A stretch of 64,000 bases of DNA, from contig JAEZTJ010000068.1 in the NCBI GenBank assembly GCA_023421505.1, positions 62,001 to 126,000 on the forward strand, in the 5' to 3' direction. The position numbers and the translations under genes are program-made. The notes beneath the pieces were generated by a model. It ran no database searches and was not told the origin of the DNA. It saw only the letters and a program-made list of their open reading frames with translations. Positions 24,306 to 32,063 of the stretch are shown here, piece after piece. Origin of the DNA: Bacillota bacterium. GTDB lineage: Bacteria > Bacillota > Clostridia > Lachnospirales > Lachnospiraceae. How positions within the stretch are numbered: position 1 is the stretch's first letter; each line of letters begins with the position of its first letter.

Positions 24306-25241
24306 TTAGTCATTAGTTATGACGGTACCGCTTAATCCCAATAAGCAATCGCGTGCATTGTTTAAGTGTCCAATGATGGCTTTACGGCCTTCCTTCTTGG
24401 TAACAAAATTAACACTTGCTTCAATCTTCGGAAGCATGGAGGTGATTGGAAATTGTCCTTCGGCACTGTATTTTTCTGCATCAGCTACGGTTAATGTGTT
24501 TAGAGCTTGCTCATTTTCAGTTCCAAAATTTAAAGCAACCTTATTCACTCCTGTCAAAAATAATAAGATATCAGCATCCAGCATATCGGCAAGCTTTTCA
24601 CTTGCTAAATCCTTTTCGATTACTGCGCTAGCCCCTTTTAGAACGGTTCCCTGCTCCAAAACCGGTATTCCACCTCCACCGCAGGCGATAACAAGCTGGT
24701 CTGCATCAACGAGAGCTTTGATCGCATCTATTTCGTAGATATCGATTGGCTTCGGAGTTGCAACGATTCGTCGGTAGCCACCGTCCTCTTCCGTAACATA
24801 ATTACCCTTACGGATTTCTTCCTCAGCCTCTTCTTTCGTCATAACTCGTCCAATAACCTTGGTTGGATGCTGGAAAGCAGGATCAAAGGTGTCTACACGA
24901 ACCTGCGTGATGATAGTTGATACTGGTTTGAAAATTCCGCGTTCCAAAAGCACAGTACGTATCGCATTCTGTAAATCGTAACCGATATATCCCTGACTCA
25001 ATGCGCCGCAAACCGACATCGGTGCAACAGTATAAGCGTCATATAAACGATTGAATTCTGTCATTGCTCTGTGCAGCATACCTATCTGGGGGCCATTACT
25101 ATGTGTAATAACGACCTTGTATTTATCCTCTACCAAATCGGCGATTGCATATGCCGCATTGATAATTGCTTTTTTTTGCTCCGGAAAGCTTGATCCGAAG
25201 GCATTTCTTCCTAAAGCGACCACAACTGTTTTTTTGATCAT
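24306..25241 (-). CDS. Carbamate kinase
   Basis: The protein is 311 aa, the usual length. The N-terminal VVVALGRNAFGSSFPEQ, ITHSNGPQIGML, QGYIGYDLQNAI, VIACGGGGIPV and KIEASVNFV are carbamate kinase signatures (amino acid kinase fold). It converts carbamoyl phosphate + ADP to ATP + carbamate. The first loop has Arg where many have Gly or His (ALGxNA). No arginine deiminase or ornithine carbamoyltransferase gene is near, so it may serve agmatine, purine or allantoin breakdown. GGGGAT precedes the ATG at 25241. Confidence 0.85.
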   Translation of the reverse strand: MIKKTVVVALGRNAFGSSFPEQKKAIINAAYAIADLVEDKYKVVITHSNGPQIGMLHRAMTEFNRLYDAYTVAPMSVCGALSQGYIGYDLQNAIRTVLLERGIFKPVSTIITQVRVDTFDPAFQHPTKVIGRVMTKEEAEEEIRKGNYVTEEDGGYRRIVATPKPIDIYEIDAIKALVDADQLVIACGGGGIPVLEQGTVLKGASAVIEKDLASEKLADMLDADILLFLTGVNKVALNFGTENEQALNTLTVADAEKYSAEGQFPITSMLPKIEASVNFVTKKEGRKAIIGHLNNARDCLLGLSGTVITND

Positions 25242-25300
25242 ACAAAATCCCCATTTCATCTTACTGATATTTTAGTTGCTTGGTTATATATACTAATATA

Positions 25301-26155
25301 TCATATAGAGGCTTTTGATGTCAAAAAACTTTTGGGAGGTTTCCCAAGCAGTTTCTTGAAGGTCTTATAAAAGTTTGAATAATCTGAAAATCCAACTAAG
25401 CTGCAGGCTTCCATGACATTTGTGCCTGTTGCTAATAAATCCTTAGCCAACATGATTCTCTTATAAGTTATATACTCAAAGATGGTAAATCCTGTGTTCC
25501 TCTTGAAGATATGGCACATGTAAAATCGATTAATAAATAAATTTTTCTCTAATTGCTCTAATGTAATTTTCTCAGACAAATGTGTGTTTATATAATTAAG
25601 AATTAAAGAGATCCGTTGATCACAGGTAGCATTTTGCTCCGGTGTACTATGTCCGCATAGAAAAGCGTTATTGAGTGAAATCAATAATTGAATAAATGTT
25701 GTATTTATCATTAGACTTCTTTCAGGAGTATTACTTCTTACATATTCTTCAATGGAATTCAAGTATTTGTCCAGACCCAATTTTATCACGGTTTTAGCTT
25801 CTAGTCGGTTATGAAAGCCAAGTTTTTTATTCTCAAAGCAGGTTAATGGAGTATAACTACTATCTGCAAATTTTGAAATAAATTCAGGATAAAATATAAT
25901 AACGATTCTTTCATAAACTTGTTCGGAGTTAAAAACTGGTCGGTGAAGCTCACGGCTGTTCATTATTATGATATCGTTCTTCTCTACATTGTAGGCTTGT
26001 CCTTCAATATATATCGTGACATCGCCGGAAATAAAATAATATAACTCATAAAAGTCATGAATGTGAATCGGAGCTTCTGCAGGTTTATAACGTATACTAT
26101 GAGTAAAATTTATATCATTGTCAACTGTGCCGTAGGTTGATATAACCTTCTCCAT
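25301..26155 (-). CDS. AraC family transcriptional regulator
   Basis: The protein is 284 aa. An N-terminal cupin (PAEAPIHIHDFYELYYFISG, VEKNDIIIMNSRELHRPVF) is followed by two C-terminal HTH motifs (ITLEQLEKNLFINRFYMCHI, VMEACSLVGFSDYSNFYKTF). Divergent from the URO-D-like gene 250 bp away, it probably controls that gene, and this type typically responds to sugars or plant-derived compounds. Confidence 0.85.
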   Translation of the reverse strand: MEKVISTYGTVDNDINFTHSIRYKPAEAPIHIHDFYELYYFISGDVTIYIEGQAYNVEKNDIIIMNSRELHRPVFNSEQVYERIVIIFYPEFISKFADSSYTPLTCFENKKLGFHNRLEAKTVIKLGLDKYLNSIEEYVRSNTPERSLMINTTFIQLLISLNNAFLCGHSTPEQNATCDQRISLILNYINTHLSEKITLEQLEKNLFINRFYMCHIFKRNTGFTIFEYITYKRIMLAKDLLATGTNVMEACSLVGFSDYSNFYKTFKKLLGKPPKSFLTSKASI

Positions 26156-26405
26156 CTCTATTCCTCCTGAATTAAGCCATATATTAATAAAATCTCACAA
26201 TTAATATTATCAGTATTAATATTTATCCGACCAAGTCACTCGATTTTGTAAAACAGAAGCTTAAGCTTATAACATGTCGCAGCCTTTTCATATATATTAA
26301 AACAAGATTTACTATATATCAAACAATTTATGCAAGGTATATGTGTAAATATTGAGATATAATCGTATTGAAATAGAATTTAGTGAGAAGAGAGGATAAA
26401 TATCT

Positions 26406-27500
26406 ATGTATACGAATGACAATGAAGCTTTTGACCCTTCTATTATAAGTGCAGTGCAGCGTCATAAAGAATTTTACGAAGGAAAGAGGAATTATCTTGT
26501 GAAAATAGAGGTTCCTTTAGAATGTAATAATTTGAAATCAGAAATAAGTTTTAATGATGTGGATTGGGACCGAGACTTTGATGAATATGTAGAAAGCCGG
26601 GTGGAAAACGGAAAATTTAAGTCCAGAAAAAGAATTAAAATGAAGCTGGAGGACGATTGTATACCATATTATCATCCATATTTCGGGATTAGTATTCACC
26701 ATTCGTTCTTTGGTGGGAAAGTGCAGTTCGGGGGAGGCACAAGCTACGCAGAGCATATTATATCAAGTGCCAGTGAATGGAATAAATTAAAATATGATAT
26801 TAACGGCAAGTGGGTGCAAAAGCTGGCCAAAGGCCTGGCTTTTTGCCGCGATCATGGAGAAGGCGTATTGGTTGCATCGCTTCGCGGAGGAAATGGGCCG
26901 CTTGATATGGCAAATGGAGTTATGGGGAATGAATTATTTACGGAATTATATGATGACCCGGACAATATACATAAGGTTATGGAGATCTGTTATGAATCAA
27001 TTCTTGCTATGTTTCAATTGCAAAAGCAGAATTGTAGTAAAATTGAAGGGGGACATATCGCACCCATGGGGAATTTCTGGATTCCTGAAAGCTGTATCGG
27101 ACATATTTCCTTAGATGCGGCTTGTTTGGTAGGACCGGGTTTGTTTGAAGAATTCGAAAAGCCGTATTTGAATCGGCTTGCGGAGGAAACAAACGGTTTT
27201 GTAGTACATTCGCATATGTTGGGTAGACGGATGTTTAAAGAAATGTGTAACATTAAGGGAATGCTAGTATTTGTACCGGTAGATGATCCCGCTCAGCCAA
27301 CACTTCTTGATGAGCTAAGTGCAGTACTGGAGGCTGTAGGGGATACGCCTCTTCTAGTAAATATTCCTGAGAATAGACTGAAGGAAGCTCTTCCTAAGCT
27401 GGCAGGAAGACGTGCGGTTATTAACTTGACTGCCACTGATTCTGATCATGCGAAAAAACAGCTGGAAATAGTAGACAAGATTTGTCCGCTGTTACGATAG
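26406..27500 (+). CDS. Uroporphyrinogen decarboxylase (URO-D) superfamily protein
   Basis: The protein is 364 aa. The TIM-barrel features GGNGPLDMANGVMG, LYDDPDNIHKVMEICYE, EGGHIAPMGNFWIPES and VHSHMLGRRMFKEM match URO-D-like proteins related to corrinoid or thiol methyltransferases. It is unlikely to make haem: it stands alone beside an AraC regulator and a GH43 enzyme. The Zn-ligand His/Cys set of methyltransferases cannot be assigned with certainty. A role in methyl-group release from plant compounds is a possibility only. Confidence 0.7.
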   Translation: MYTNDNEAFDPSIISAVQRHKEFYEGKRNYLVKIEVPLECNNLKSEISFNDVDWDRDFDEYVESRVENGKFKSRKRIKMKLEDDCIPYYHPYFGISIHHSFFGGKVQFGGGTSYAEHIISSASEWNKLKYDINGKWVQKLAKGLAFCRDHGEGVLVASLRGGNGPLDMANGVMGNELFTELYDDPDNIHKVMEICYESILAMFQLQKQNCSKIEGGHIAPMGNFWIPESCIGHISLDAACLVGPGLFEEFEKPYLNRLAEETNGFVVHSHMLGRRMFKEMCNIKGMLVFVPVDDPAQPTLLDELSAVLEAVGDTPLLVNIPENRLKEALPKLAGRRAVINLTATDSDHAKKQLEIVDKICPLLR

Positions 27501-27549
27501 ACTTTATTCATTAAATTTATAATATTTGTATTTTACAAGAATAATAAGG

Positions 27550-27600
27550 AAAGCCCTTATCCGACTATACTTACATAGTCAGAGATAAGGGCTTTATTTT
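27550..27600. terminator. Bidirectional terminator between URO-D and GH43 genes
   Basis: AAAGCCCTTAT pairs with ATAAGGGCTTT, with an inner CGACTATA/TAGTCAGA extension; it is followed by ATTTTT and serves both convergent genes. Confidence 0.8.
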
Positions 27601-27613
27601 TCATTGGAACGTA

Positions 27614-28597
27614 TTAATCCACATAGGGCTTTATTGTTTGAATTGTTCCATCCTCATTATACTTTAACTCGGTGAATTTTACACAACGCTTATGATTAAC
27701 ACCACCGGATAATGAACTGTCATGATAGAAAAGGTACCATTTATCCTTAAATTGTACGATGGAGTGATGTGTAGTCCATCCAATTACAGGCTCTAAAATT
27801 CTGCCTTGATAGGTGAAAGGACCTTTTGGATTATTACTGATTGCATAAACCAGATAATGAGTGCTGCCGGTCGAATAGGACAAATAGTAATTGCCATTAT
27901 ACTTATGCATCCACGGGCCTTCGAAATATCTTCTGTCCTCGTCACCAGCAGTTAAAGGCTTCCCATTTTCATCAAGTATCGTGATTGCTTGCGGATTAGT
28001 CTTAAAAGTCAAAAGATCATCACTTAACTCTGATATCATGGGACCTAAGGCCGGTTCATCACCGGATGGACCTTCTTCATCGGGAATAAAATTGCCGGTT
28101 TGCCATTTTTCTAACTGACCGCCCCAAAGACCACCAAAATACATATAGGTTTTTCCGTCATCGTCAGTAAATACTGCTGGATCGACGCTAAAGCTTCCAG
28201 GAATATAATCTGCTTCGGCTTTAAACGGGCCGGCAGGATGGCTACTGGTTGCTACTCCAATTCGGAAGTTGCCTTCTTTATCCCTTGCAGGGAAGTACAA
28301 ATAATAAATGCCATTCTTATAGGCTGCATCAGGTGCCCACATTTGCTTGCTTACCCAGGGAACATCTTTCATATGGAGTGCTTCTCCGTTGTCTATACAG
28401 GGAGAGTCTACATCCTCCATGGATAAAACATGATAATCCTCCATCAAATATTGATCTCCGTTATCATTGTCTGGTCCATTATGAGCCAAATCATGGGAAG
28501 GATAAATATAAAGCTTACCTTCAAAGACGTGAGCTGACGGGTCTGCAGTAAAAATATGGGTAACTAAAGGTTGGTTGGGTTTCGCGCTATTATCCAT
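27614..28597 (-). CDS. GH43 family beta-xylosidase/alpha-L-arabinofuranosidase
   Basis: The protein is 327 aa, a single five-bladed propeller without a signal peptide or CBM. The catalytic base is Asp19 (TADPSAHVF), the pKa modulator Asp139 (SVDPAVF) and the acid Glu226 (FEGPWMH). The GH43_1-like start and cytoplasmic form suggest cleavage of imported xylo- or arabino-oligosaccharides. It converges on the URO-D-like gene with a shared terminator. Confidence 0.9.
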   Translation of the reverse strand: MDNSAKPNQPLVTHIFTADPSAHVFEGKLYIYPSHDLAHNGPDNDNGDQYLMEDYHVLSMEDVDSPCIDNGEALHMKDVPWVSKQMWAPDAAYKNGIYYLYFPARDKEGNFRIGVATSSHPAGPFKAEADYIPGSFSVDPAVFTDDDGKTYMYFGGLWGGQLEKWQTGNFIPDEEGPSGDEPALGPMISELSDDLLTFKTNPQAITILDENGKPLTAGDEDRRYFEGPWMHKYNGNYYLSYSTGSTHYLVYAISNNPKGPFTYQGRILEPVIGWTTHHSIVQFKDKWYLFYHDSSLSGGVNHKRCVKFTELKYNEDGTIQTIKPYVD

Positions 28598-28797
28598 TCA
28601 ATTTCCTCCAATAAATTCATAATAATAATATTATTATAACAATATTATCATTCATTTTCTGCTCAAATATTGGCATTCTTTTTTCATTTATAGCTATTTT
28701 TTTAGTGACCTATTAATAAAAAGGGAAAATTAATATACTATAACCATATAAAAAATGATTTGGTATAAGCGAATAATGTATAGCTAGGGGTTATTTA

Positions 28798-28826
28798 TTG
28801 ACAGGGATATACTACGATGGTAAAAT
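28798..28826 (+). promoter_or_regulatory. Promoter of the CD3324-family gene
   Basis: TTGACA (28798-28803), 17 bp, TAAAAT (28821-28826). The predicted transcript would have a leader of about 220 nt before the gene at 29055. Confidence 0.7.
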
Positions 28827-28944
28827 TAAGCAAGAAACATTAGTTGATTGATAAACTCAGTCATTGTAATTGCTGTGTATACAATGGATAAAACTATATT
28901 GTTTCACAATAACTAAAAAATCATAAATATAAGGAGAATGTTTT

Positions 28945-29046
28945 ATGTACTTATTGTCCTCGGTTTGTTGTGAATAGCAAAGGCTATTACATAATAAGCT
29001 GAAAAGTGAATAGCCTTTGCTCAATCCTAAACTAAAAGGATTAGGA
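28945..29046 (+). promoter_or_regulatory. Leader peptide and hairpins upstream of the CD3324-family gene
   Basis: AAGGAG is followed 8 nt later by a 10-codon ORF MYLLSSVCCE (28945-28977). Its TAG lies at the start of a 13-bp hairpin (AGCAAAGGCTATT, 28976-28988, with AATAGCCTTTGCT, 29009-29021). A smaller stem TCCTAA/TTAGGA (29025-29030 / 29041-29046) overlaps the ribosome site of the next gene. The layout suggests translational attenuation. Confidence 0.5.
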
Positions 29047-29054
29047 GGAGCACA

Positions 29055-29327
29055 ATGGCTTATAAATGTGCAATAGACTTATTACCTGAAAATTTGCTGA
29101 AAGCAATTCAGAATTATGTTGACGGAGAATATTTATACATACCTCGTAAGGACTGTAATAGAAAACAATGGGGGGATACTACAAAGATAAAGCAAAATCT
29201 TGCATCGCGAAACCTCGAAATTTACTCCAAATACAAGAACGGAGTATCTATACAGGAGTTAGAAAAAACATATTATTTATCAGGTAAAACAATTTATAAA
29301 ATTATTGCAAGCATAAAAAATGAATAA
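29055..29327 (+). CDS. CD3324 family protein (HTH)
   Basis: The protein is 90 aa. The family pattern is clear: LPENLLKAIQNYVDGEYLYI, PRKDCNRKQWGD, then a C-terminal helix-turn-helix (GVSIQELEKTYYLSGKTIYKI) like the Mor/sigma-70 region 4 group. It is probably a small DNA-binding regulator. GGAGGAG lies 5-8 nt before the ATG but can pair with an upstream sequence. The gene is closed by a strong terminator. Confidence 0.8.
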   Translation: MAYKCAIDLLPENLLKAIQNYVDGEYLYIPRKDCNRKQWGDTTKIKQNLASRNLEIYSKYKNGVSIQELEKTYYLSGKTIYKIIASIKNE

Positions 29328-29334
29328 TATGAAA

Positions 29335-29370
29335 AAGGTGTCATGAGTATGTCTCATGGCGCCTTTTTTA
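29335..29370 (+). terminator. Rho-independent terminator after the CD3324-family gene
   Basis: AAGGTGTCATGAG / CTCATGGCGCCTT, loop TATGT, followed by TTTTT. Confidence 0.9.
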
Positions 29371-29497
29371 TTCTGAAAGATCTAGGAGAAACACTTTTCT
29401 GATAGGGATGATATACTCAGTAGTGAAAGATTAGACAGTATGTTAGACGTTTGATCTGTTAATCATGCAAATTCTAGTACGATTGAAAGAGAGATTT

Positions 29498-31081
29498 ATG
29501 AACAATTATATTGAAATTGTAAACGAAAGGGTACAACTCAAAGAAGGAACAAACGTATTATTAAAGATATTATCCAGCTTATATTTTGATATAAATATGT
29601 CAACAAAAGAATTAGCGAAGAAGGTTTTTTTGCCGATCCCTGTTATGACTGCTGTTAAAAAAGAATTTATTCATTTAAATATTCTGGAGCAAAATAATGG
29701 AATTAAGTTAACAGATATAGGACGAAGCTATGTAGAAGAAGTGTTAGAATATGATGGACTGAATAATGAGTTATTTTATGATTTAAAACATAATAAAGAT
29801 AATAGAGAGCAGCTAATCCAAAAATTAAGTAATCAATATGTTGCAATCTTTCAACTAAGGCCGAGGGTGGATGTTACGATAGATCAGGCAAAGGCAACCA
29901 TAGAGACAGCCTTTCGGAGGGCTATGCTATGCTTTGAAAGACAATGCTTGATTGGAAAAAGGATTTTATGTGTTGGTGATGATGATTTAATAAGTATCGC
30001 ACTTGGTTTATTGCTTAAAGAATTGTTTCCTGATAAAAACTTTCGGAATAATTTGATCTATGTTTTTGATATAGACGAACGCTTTGTGAATTACATAAAT
30101 ACGATAGCGAAAGAGTATCAGCTGCCGGTAGAGTGCCATAATGTAGATTTAAAAGATCCATTACCCATATCCTTTGCAAATAGCTTTGATTGCTTTTTTA
30201 CAGATCCTCCCTACACGATTGATGGCTTGACATTGTTTTTATCAAGGGGAGTAAGTGCTTTAAAAAAAGAAAAAGGATTAACTGTATTTCTGTCTTTTGG
30301 TCAAAAACCGATTAATGAAAGACTAATACTCCAGGAGACAATTCTAGATCATGGATTAACAATAGCAGAGGTGTTTCAGGCCTTTAATACGTATGAAGGT
30401 GCATCGCTTTTAGGAAATGTAAGTCAGATGCTGGTACTAGAAAGTACGGATGAATTAAAAACTATAGTTCATATCAATGAGACTTATGCAAAAAAGATAT
30501 ATACGGCTGAGTTTAAGGATCATATATCCAGATATAAATGCAAGAACTGTAAGAATATAATTCGTGTGGGTAAGAAGGAAGAACATAATACAATTGAAGA
30601 GCTTAAGGAGAAAGGCTGCAGTTTTTGTAAGTGTAAAAGCTTTACGCTAATGAAGAAAGAGCATCTAACGATACAAAATATAGCAAAGAAGAAATCGTTA
30701 GGGGAACATTTACTTGCTGATTTTTATGATTGTAATAAAGCTGTTTTAGAAGATGTTAATTTGATAAAGAACTATATGCACGAAGCTGCTATAAGAGCAA
30801 ATGCATCCATAGTCACAGAGGAATTTCACCATTTTAGTCCATGGGGGGTAAGCGGGGCAATTATTATTAAAGAGTCACATCTTACCATTCATAGTTGGCC
30901 TGAATTTGGCTATGCGGCAGTTGATATATTTACCTGCGGAGATTCCTTGAAGCTATGGTCTGCACTCCAGTTTTTACAGGAAAAGTTTGAGTGTAAGAAT
31001 ATGGATTATAACGATATTGGCAGAGGACGAATAAGAAACGGTAAGATTAATATTTCTGCAGCCAGTAAAAATTGTATTTAA
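29498..31081 (+). CDS. BpsA-SpeD fusion: branched-chain polyamine synthase + AdoMet decarboxylase
   Basis: The protein is 527 aa. Residues 1-80 are the winged-helix-like N-terminus and 110-330 the aminopropyltransferase core of BpsA (DUF43), with GDDD at 160-163 and DPPYT at 236-240. A linker with Cys348, Cys351, Cys374, Cys377 and Cys379 looks like a zinc ribbon. Residues about 400-527 are a complete prokaryotic AdoMet decarboxylase proenzyme: self-cleavage is expected at Glu459-Ser460 (KESHLTIHSW) to form the pyruvoyl group, with His465 and Cys480 as catalytic partners. The fusion could make decarboxylated AdoMet and use it directly to build N4-branched polyamines from spermidine. The start at 29498 follows AAGAGAGA. 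Confidence 0.85.
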   Translation: MNNYIEIVNERVQLKEGTNVLLKILSSLYFDINMSTKELAKKVFLPIPVMTAVKKEFIHLNILEQNNGIKLTDIGRSYVEEVLEYDGLNNELFYDLKHNKDNREQLIQKLSNQYVAIFQLRPRVDVTIDQAKATIETAFRRAMLCFERQCLIGKRILCVGDDDLISIALGLLLKELFPDKNFRNNLIYVFDIDERFVNYINTIAKEYQLPVECHNVDLKDPLPISFANSFDCFFTDPPYTIDGLTLFLSRGVSALKKEKGLTVFLSFGQKPINERLILQETILDHGLTIAEVFQAFNTYEGASLLGNVSQMLVLESTDELKTIVHINETYAKKIYTAEFKDHISRYKCKNCKNIIRVGKKEEHNTIEELKEKGCSFCKCKSFTLMKKEHLTIQNIAKKKSLGEHLLADFYDCNKAVLEDVNLIKNYMHEAAIRANASIVTEEFHHFSPWGVSGAIIIKESHLTIHSWPEFGYAAVDIFTCGDSLKLWSALQFLQEKFECKNMDYNDIGRGRIRNGKINISAASKNCI

Positions 31082-31214
31082 ATCAGAAGTACTTGAAGAG
31101 CAAGCTACTATCTTATATTGAAGCATATAGTATACTATTATCTTTCTATTGATGCAGCTTGTTCTTAGAATGCTTTCGATAATCTATTGAAATATGATAT
31201 GGAGAGGTATTTAT

Positions 31215-31655
31215 ATGGTACGACAAATTAAAGAATCAGATTTAGATGATATAGCACAGATGGAAATTGAGATTTCGAAGATATCATTTGGAATGGAAGC
31301 AATCACTGATCTAGAATTTCATAAAAGGAAAATAACAGATGCCTATTACAAGGATAAGAAGGGAATGTTTGTTATGGCTGCTGATGATAAGGTTGTTGGT
31401 TGGTTATGGATGGATAAAAAGAGTAATTATCTCACAAAGGAGACGTATGTCAATTTTCGCAGCTTTTATATTAATGCCGATATCAGGGGAAGCAAAGCAG
31501 CAGACAGTCTCATGAATGTGGGCCTCGATTATGCAAGAAGTATAAATGCGAAGCATATTATAGGTAAGGTTCATGTTGATAATCTTCCAATGAGGGCCGT
31601 CTATAAAAGTCACGGATTTAAATCAACTCATATCACAATGGAAATTGATTTATAA
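31215..31655 (+). CDS. GNAT family N-acetyltransferase
   Basis: The protein is 146 aa. The GNAT core is visible: MVRQIKESDLDDIAQMEIEI, VVGWLWMDKK, then FYINADIRGSKAADSLMNVG as motif A (R/Q-x-x-G-x-A form) and DNLPMRAVYKSHGFKST as motif B. It transfers an acyl group from CoA or a carrier protein to an amine. GGAGAGG lies 7 nt before the ATG at 31215. Its place between a polyamine synthase and an acyl carrier protein makes a polyamine or related amine a plausible acceptor. Confidence 0.85.
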   Translation: MVRQIKESDLDDIAQMEIEISKISFGMEAITDLEFHKRKITDAYYKDKKGMFVMAADDKVVGWLWMDKKSNYLTKETYVNFRSFYINADIRGSKAADSLMNVGLDYARSINAKHIIGKVHVDNLPMRAVYKSHGFKSTHITMEIDL

Positions 31656-31707
31656 TTGGAGGAATATCATCGGATTAATTGGGCCGTCGTAGAAAGTGGA
31701 GGTTAAA

Positions 31708-31959
31708 ATGCAATCTAGACAAGAGATTTTCTTCGAGATTGAGACAGTTCTTAAAAAAATTAGTAATAATGACATTAAAATAGATTTATCTACACTATTA
31801 TTAGGTGATAATAATTTGATTGATTCTTTAACAATAATAGAATTAATGACCTGGAGTAATGATTATTATAAAATCAATGTACTTGATGATGATTTAAATT
31901 TAGACAGTATGAAAACAGTAGGCTCGTTTGTTAATAAAATCTATGATCTGCAAAAATAG
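31708..31959 (+). CDS. Acyl carrier protein
   Basis: The protein is 83 aa, a four-helix carrier protein with Ser40 in NLIDSLTIIELM as the phosphopantetheine site. TGGAGG lies 6 nt before the ATG at 31708. It is not next to fatty-acid genes but 105 bp upstream of an FkbH-type gene. In glyceryl-ACP systems this pairing loads a glyceryl thioester from 1,3-bisphosphoglycerate onto the carrier. Confidence 0.85.
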   Translation: MQSRQEIFFEIETVLKKISNNDIKIDLSTLLLGDNNLIDSLTIIELMTWSNDYYKINVLDDDLNLDSMKTVGSFVNKIYDLQK

Positions 31960-32063
31960 AAACTTTAGTATGTCTTAAGCTTGTTGCGTTAATATAAAAT
32001 GTGCCTGCGTAATCTATCGTAAACTTATATATACATAGTGAATGTACAGGAATAGAGGGAAGG

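Noticed and set aside
21304..25241. Complete ethanolamine or arginine catabolic operon
   Set aside because: Only EutH and a carbamate kinase are present; the lyase, microcompartment, deiminase and carbamoyltransferase genes are missing.
26406..27500. Haem biosynthesis gene hemE
   Set aside because: No other tetrapyrrole genes are nearby and the sequence fits the methyltransferase-like URO-D relatives better.
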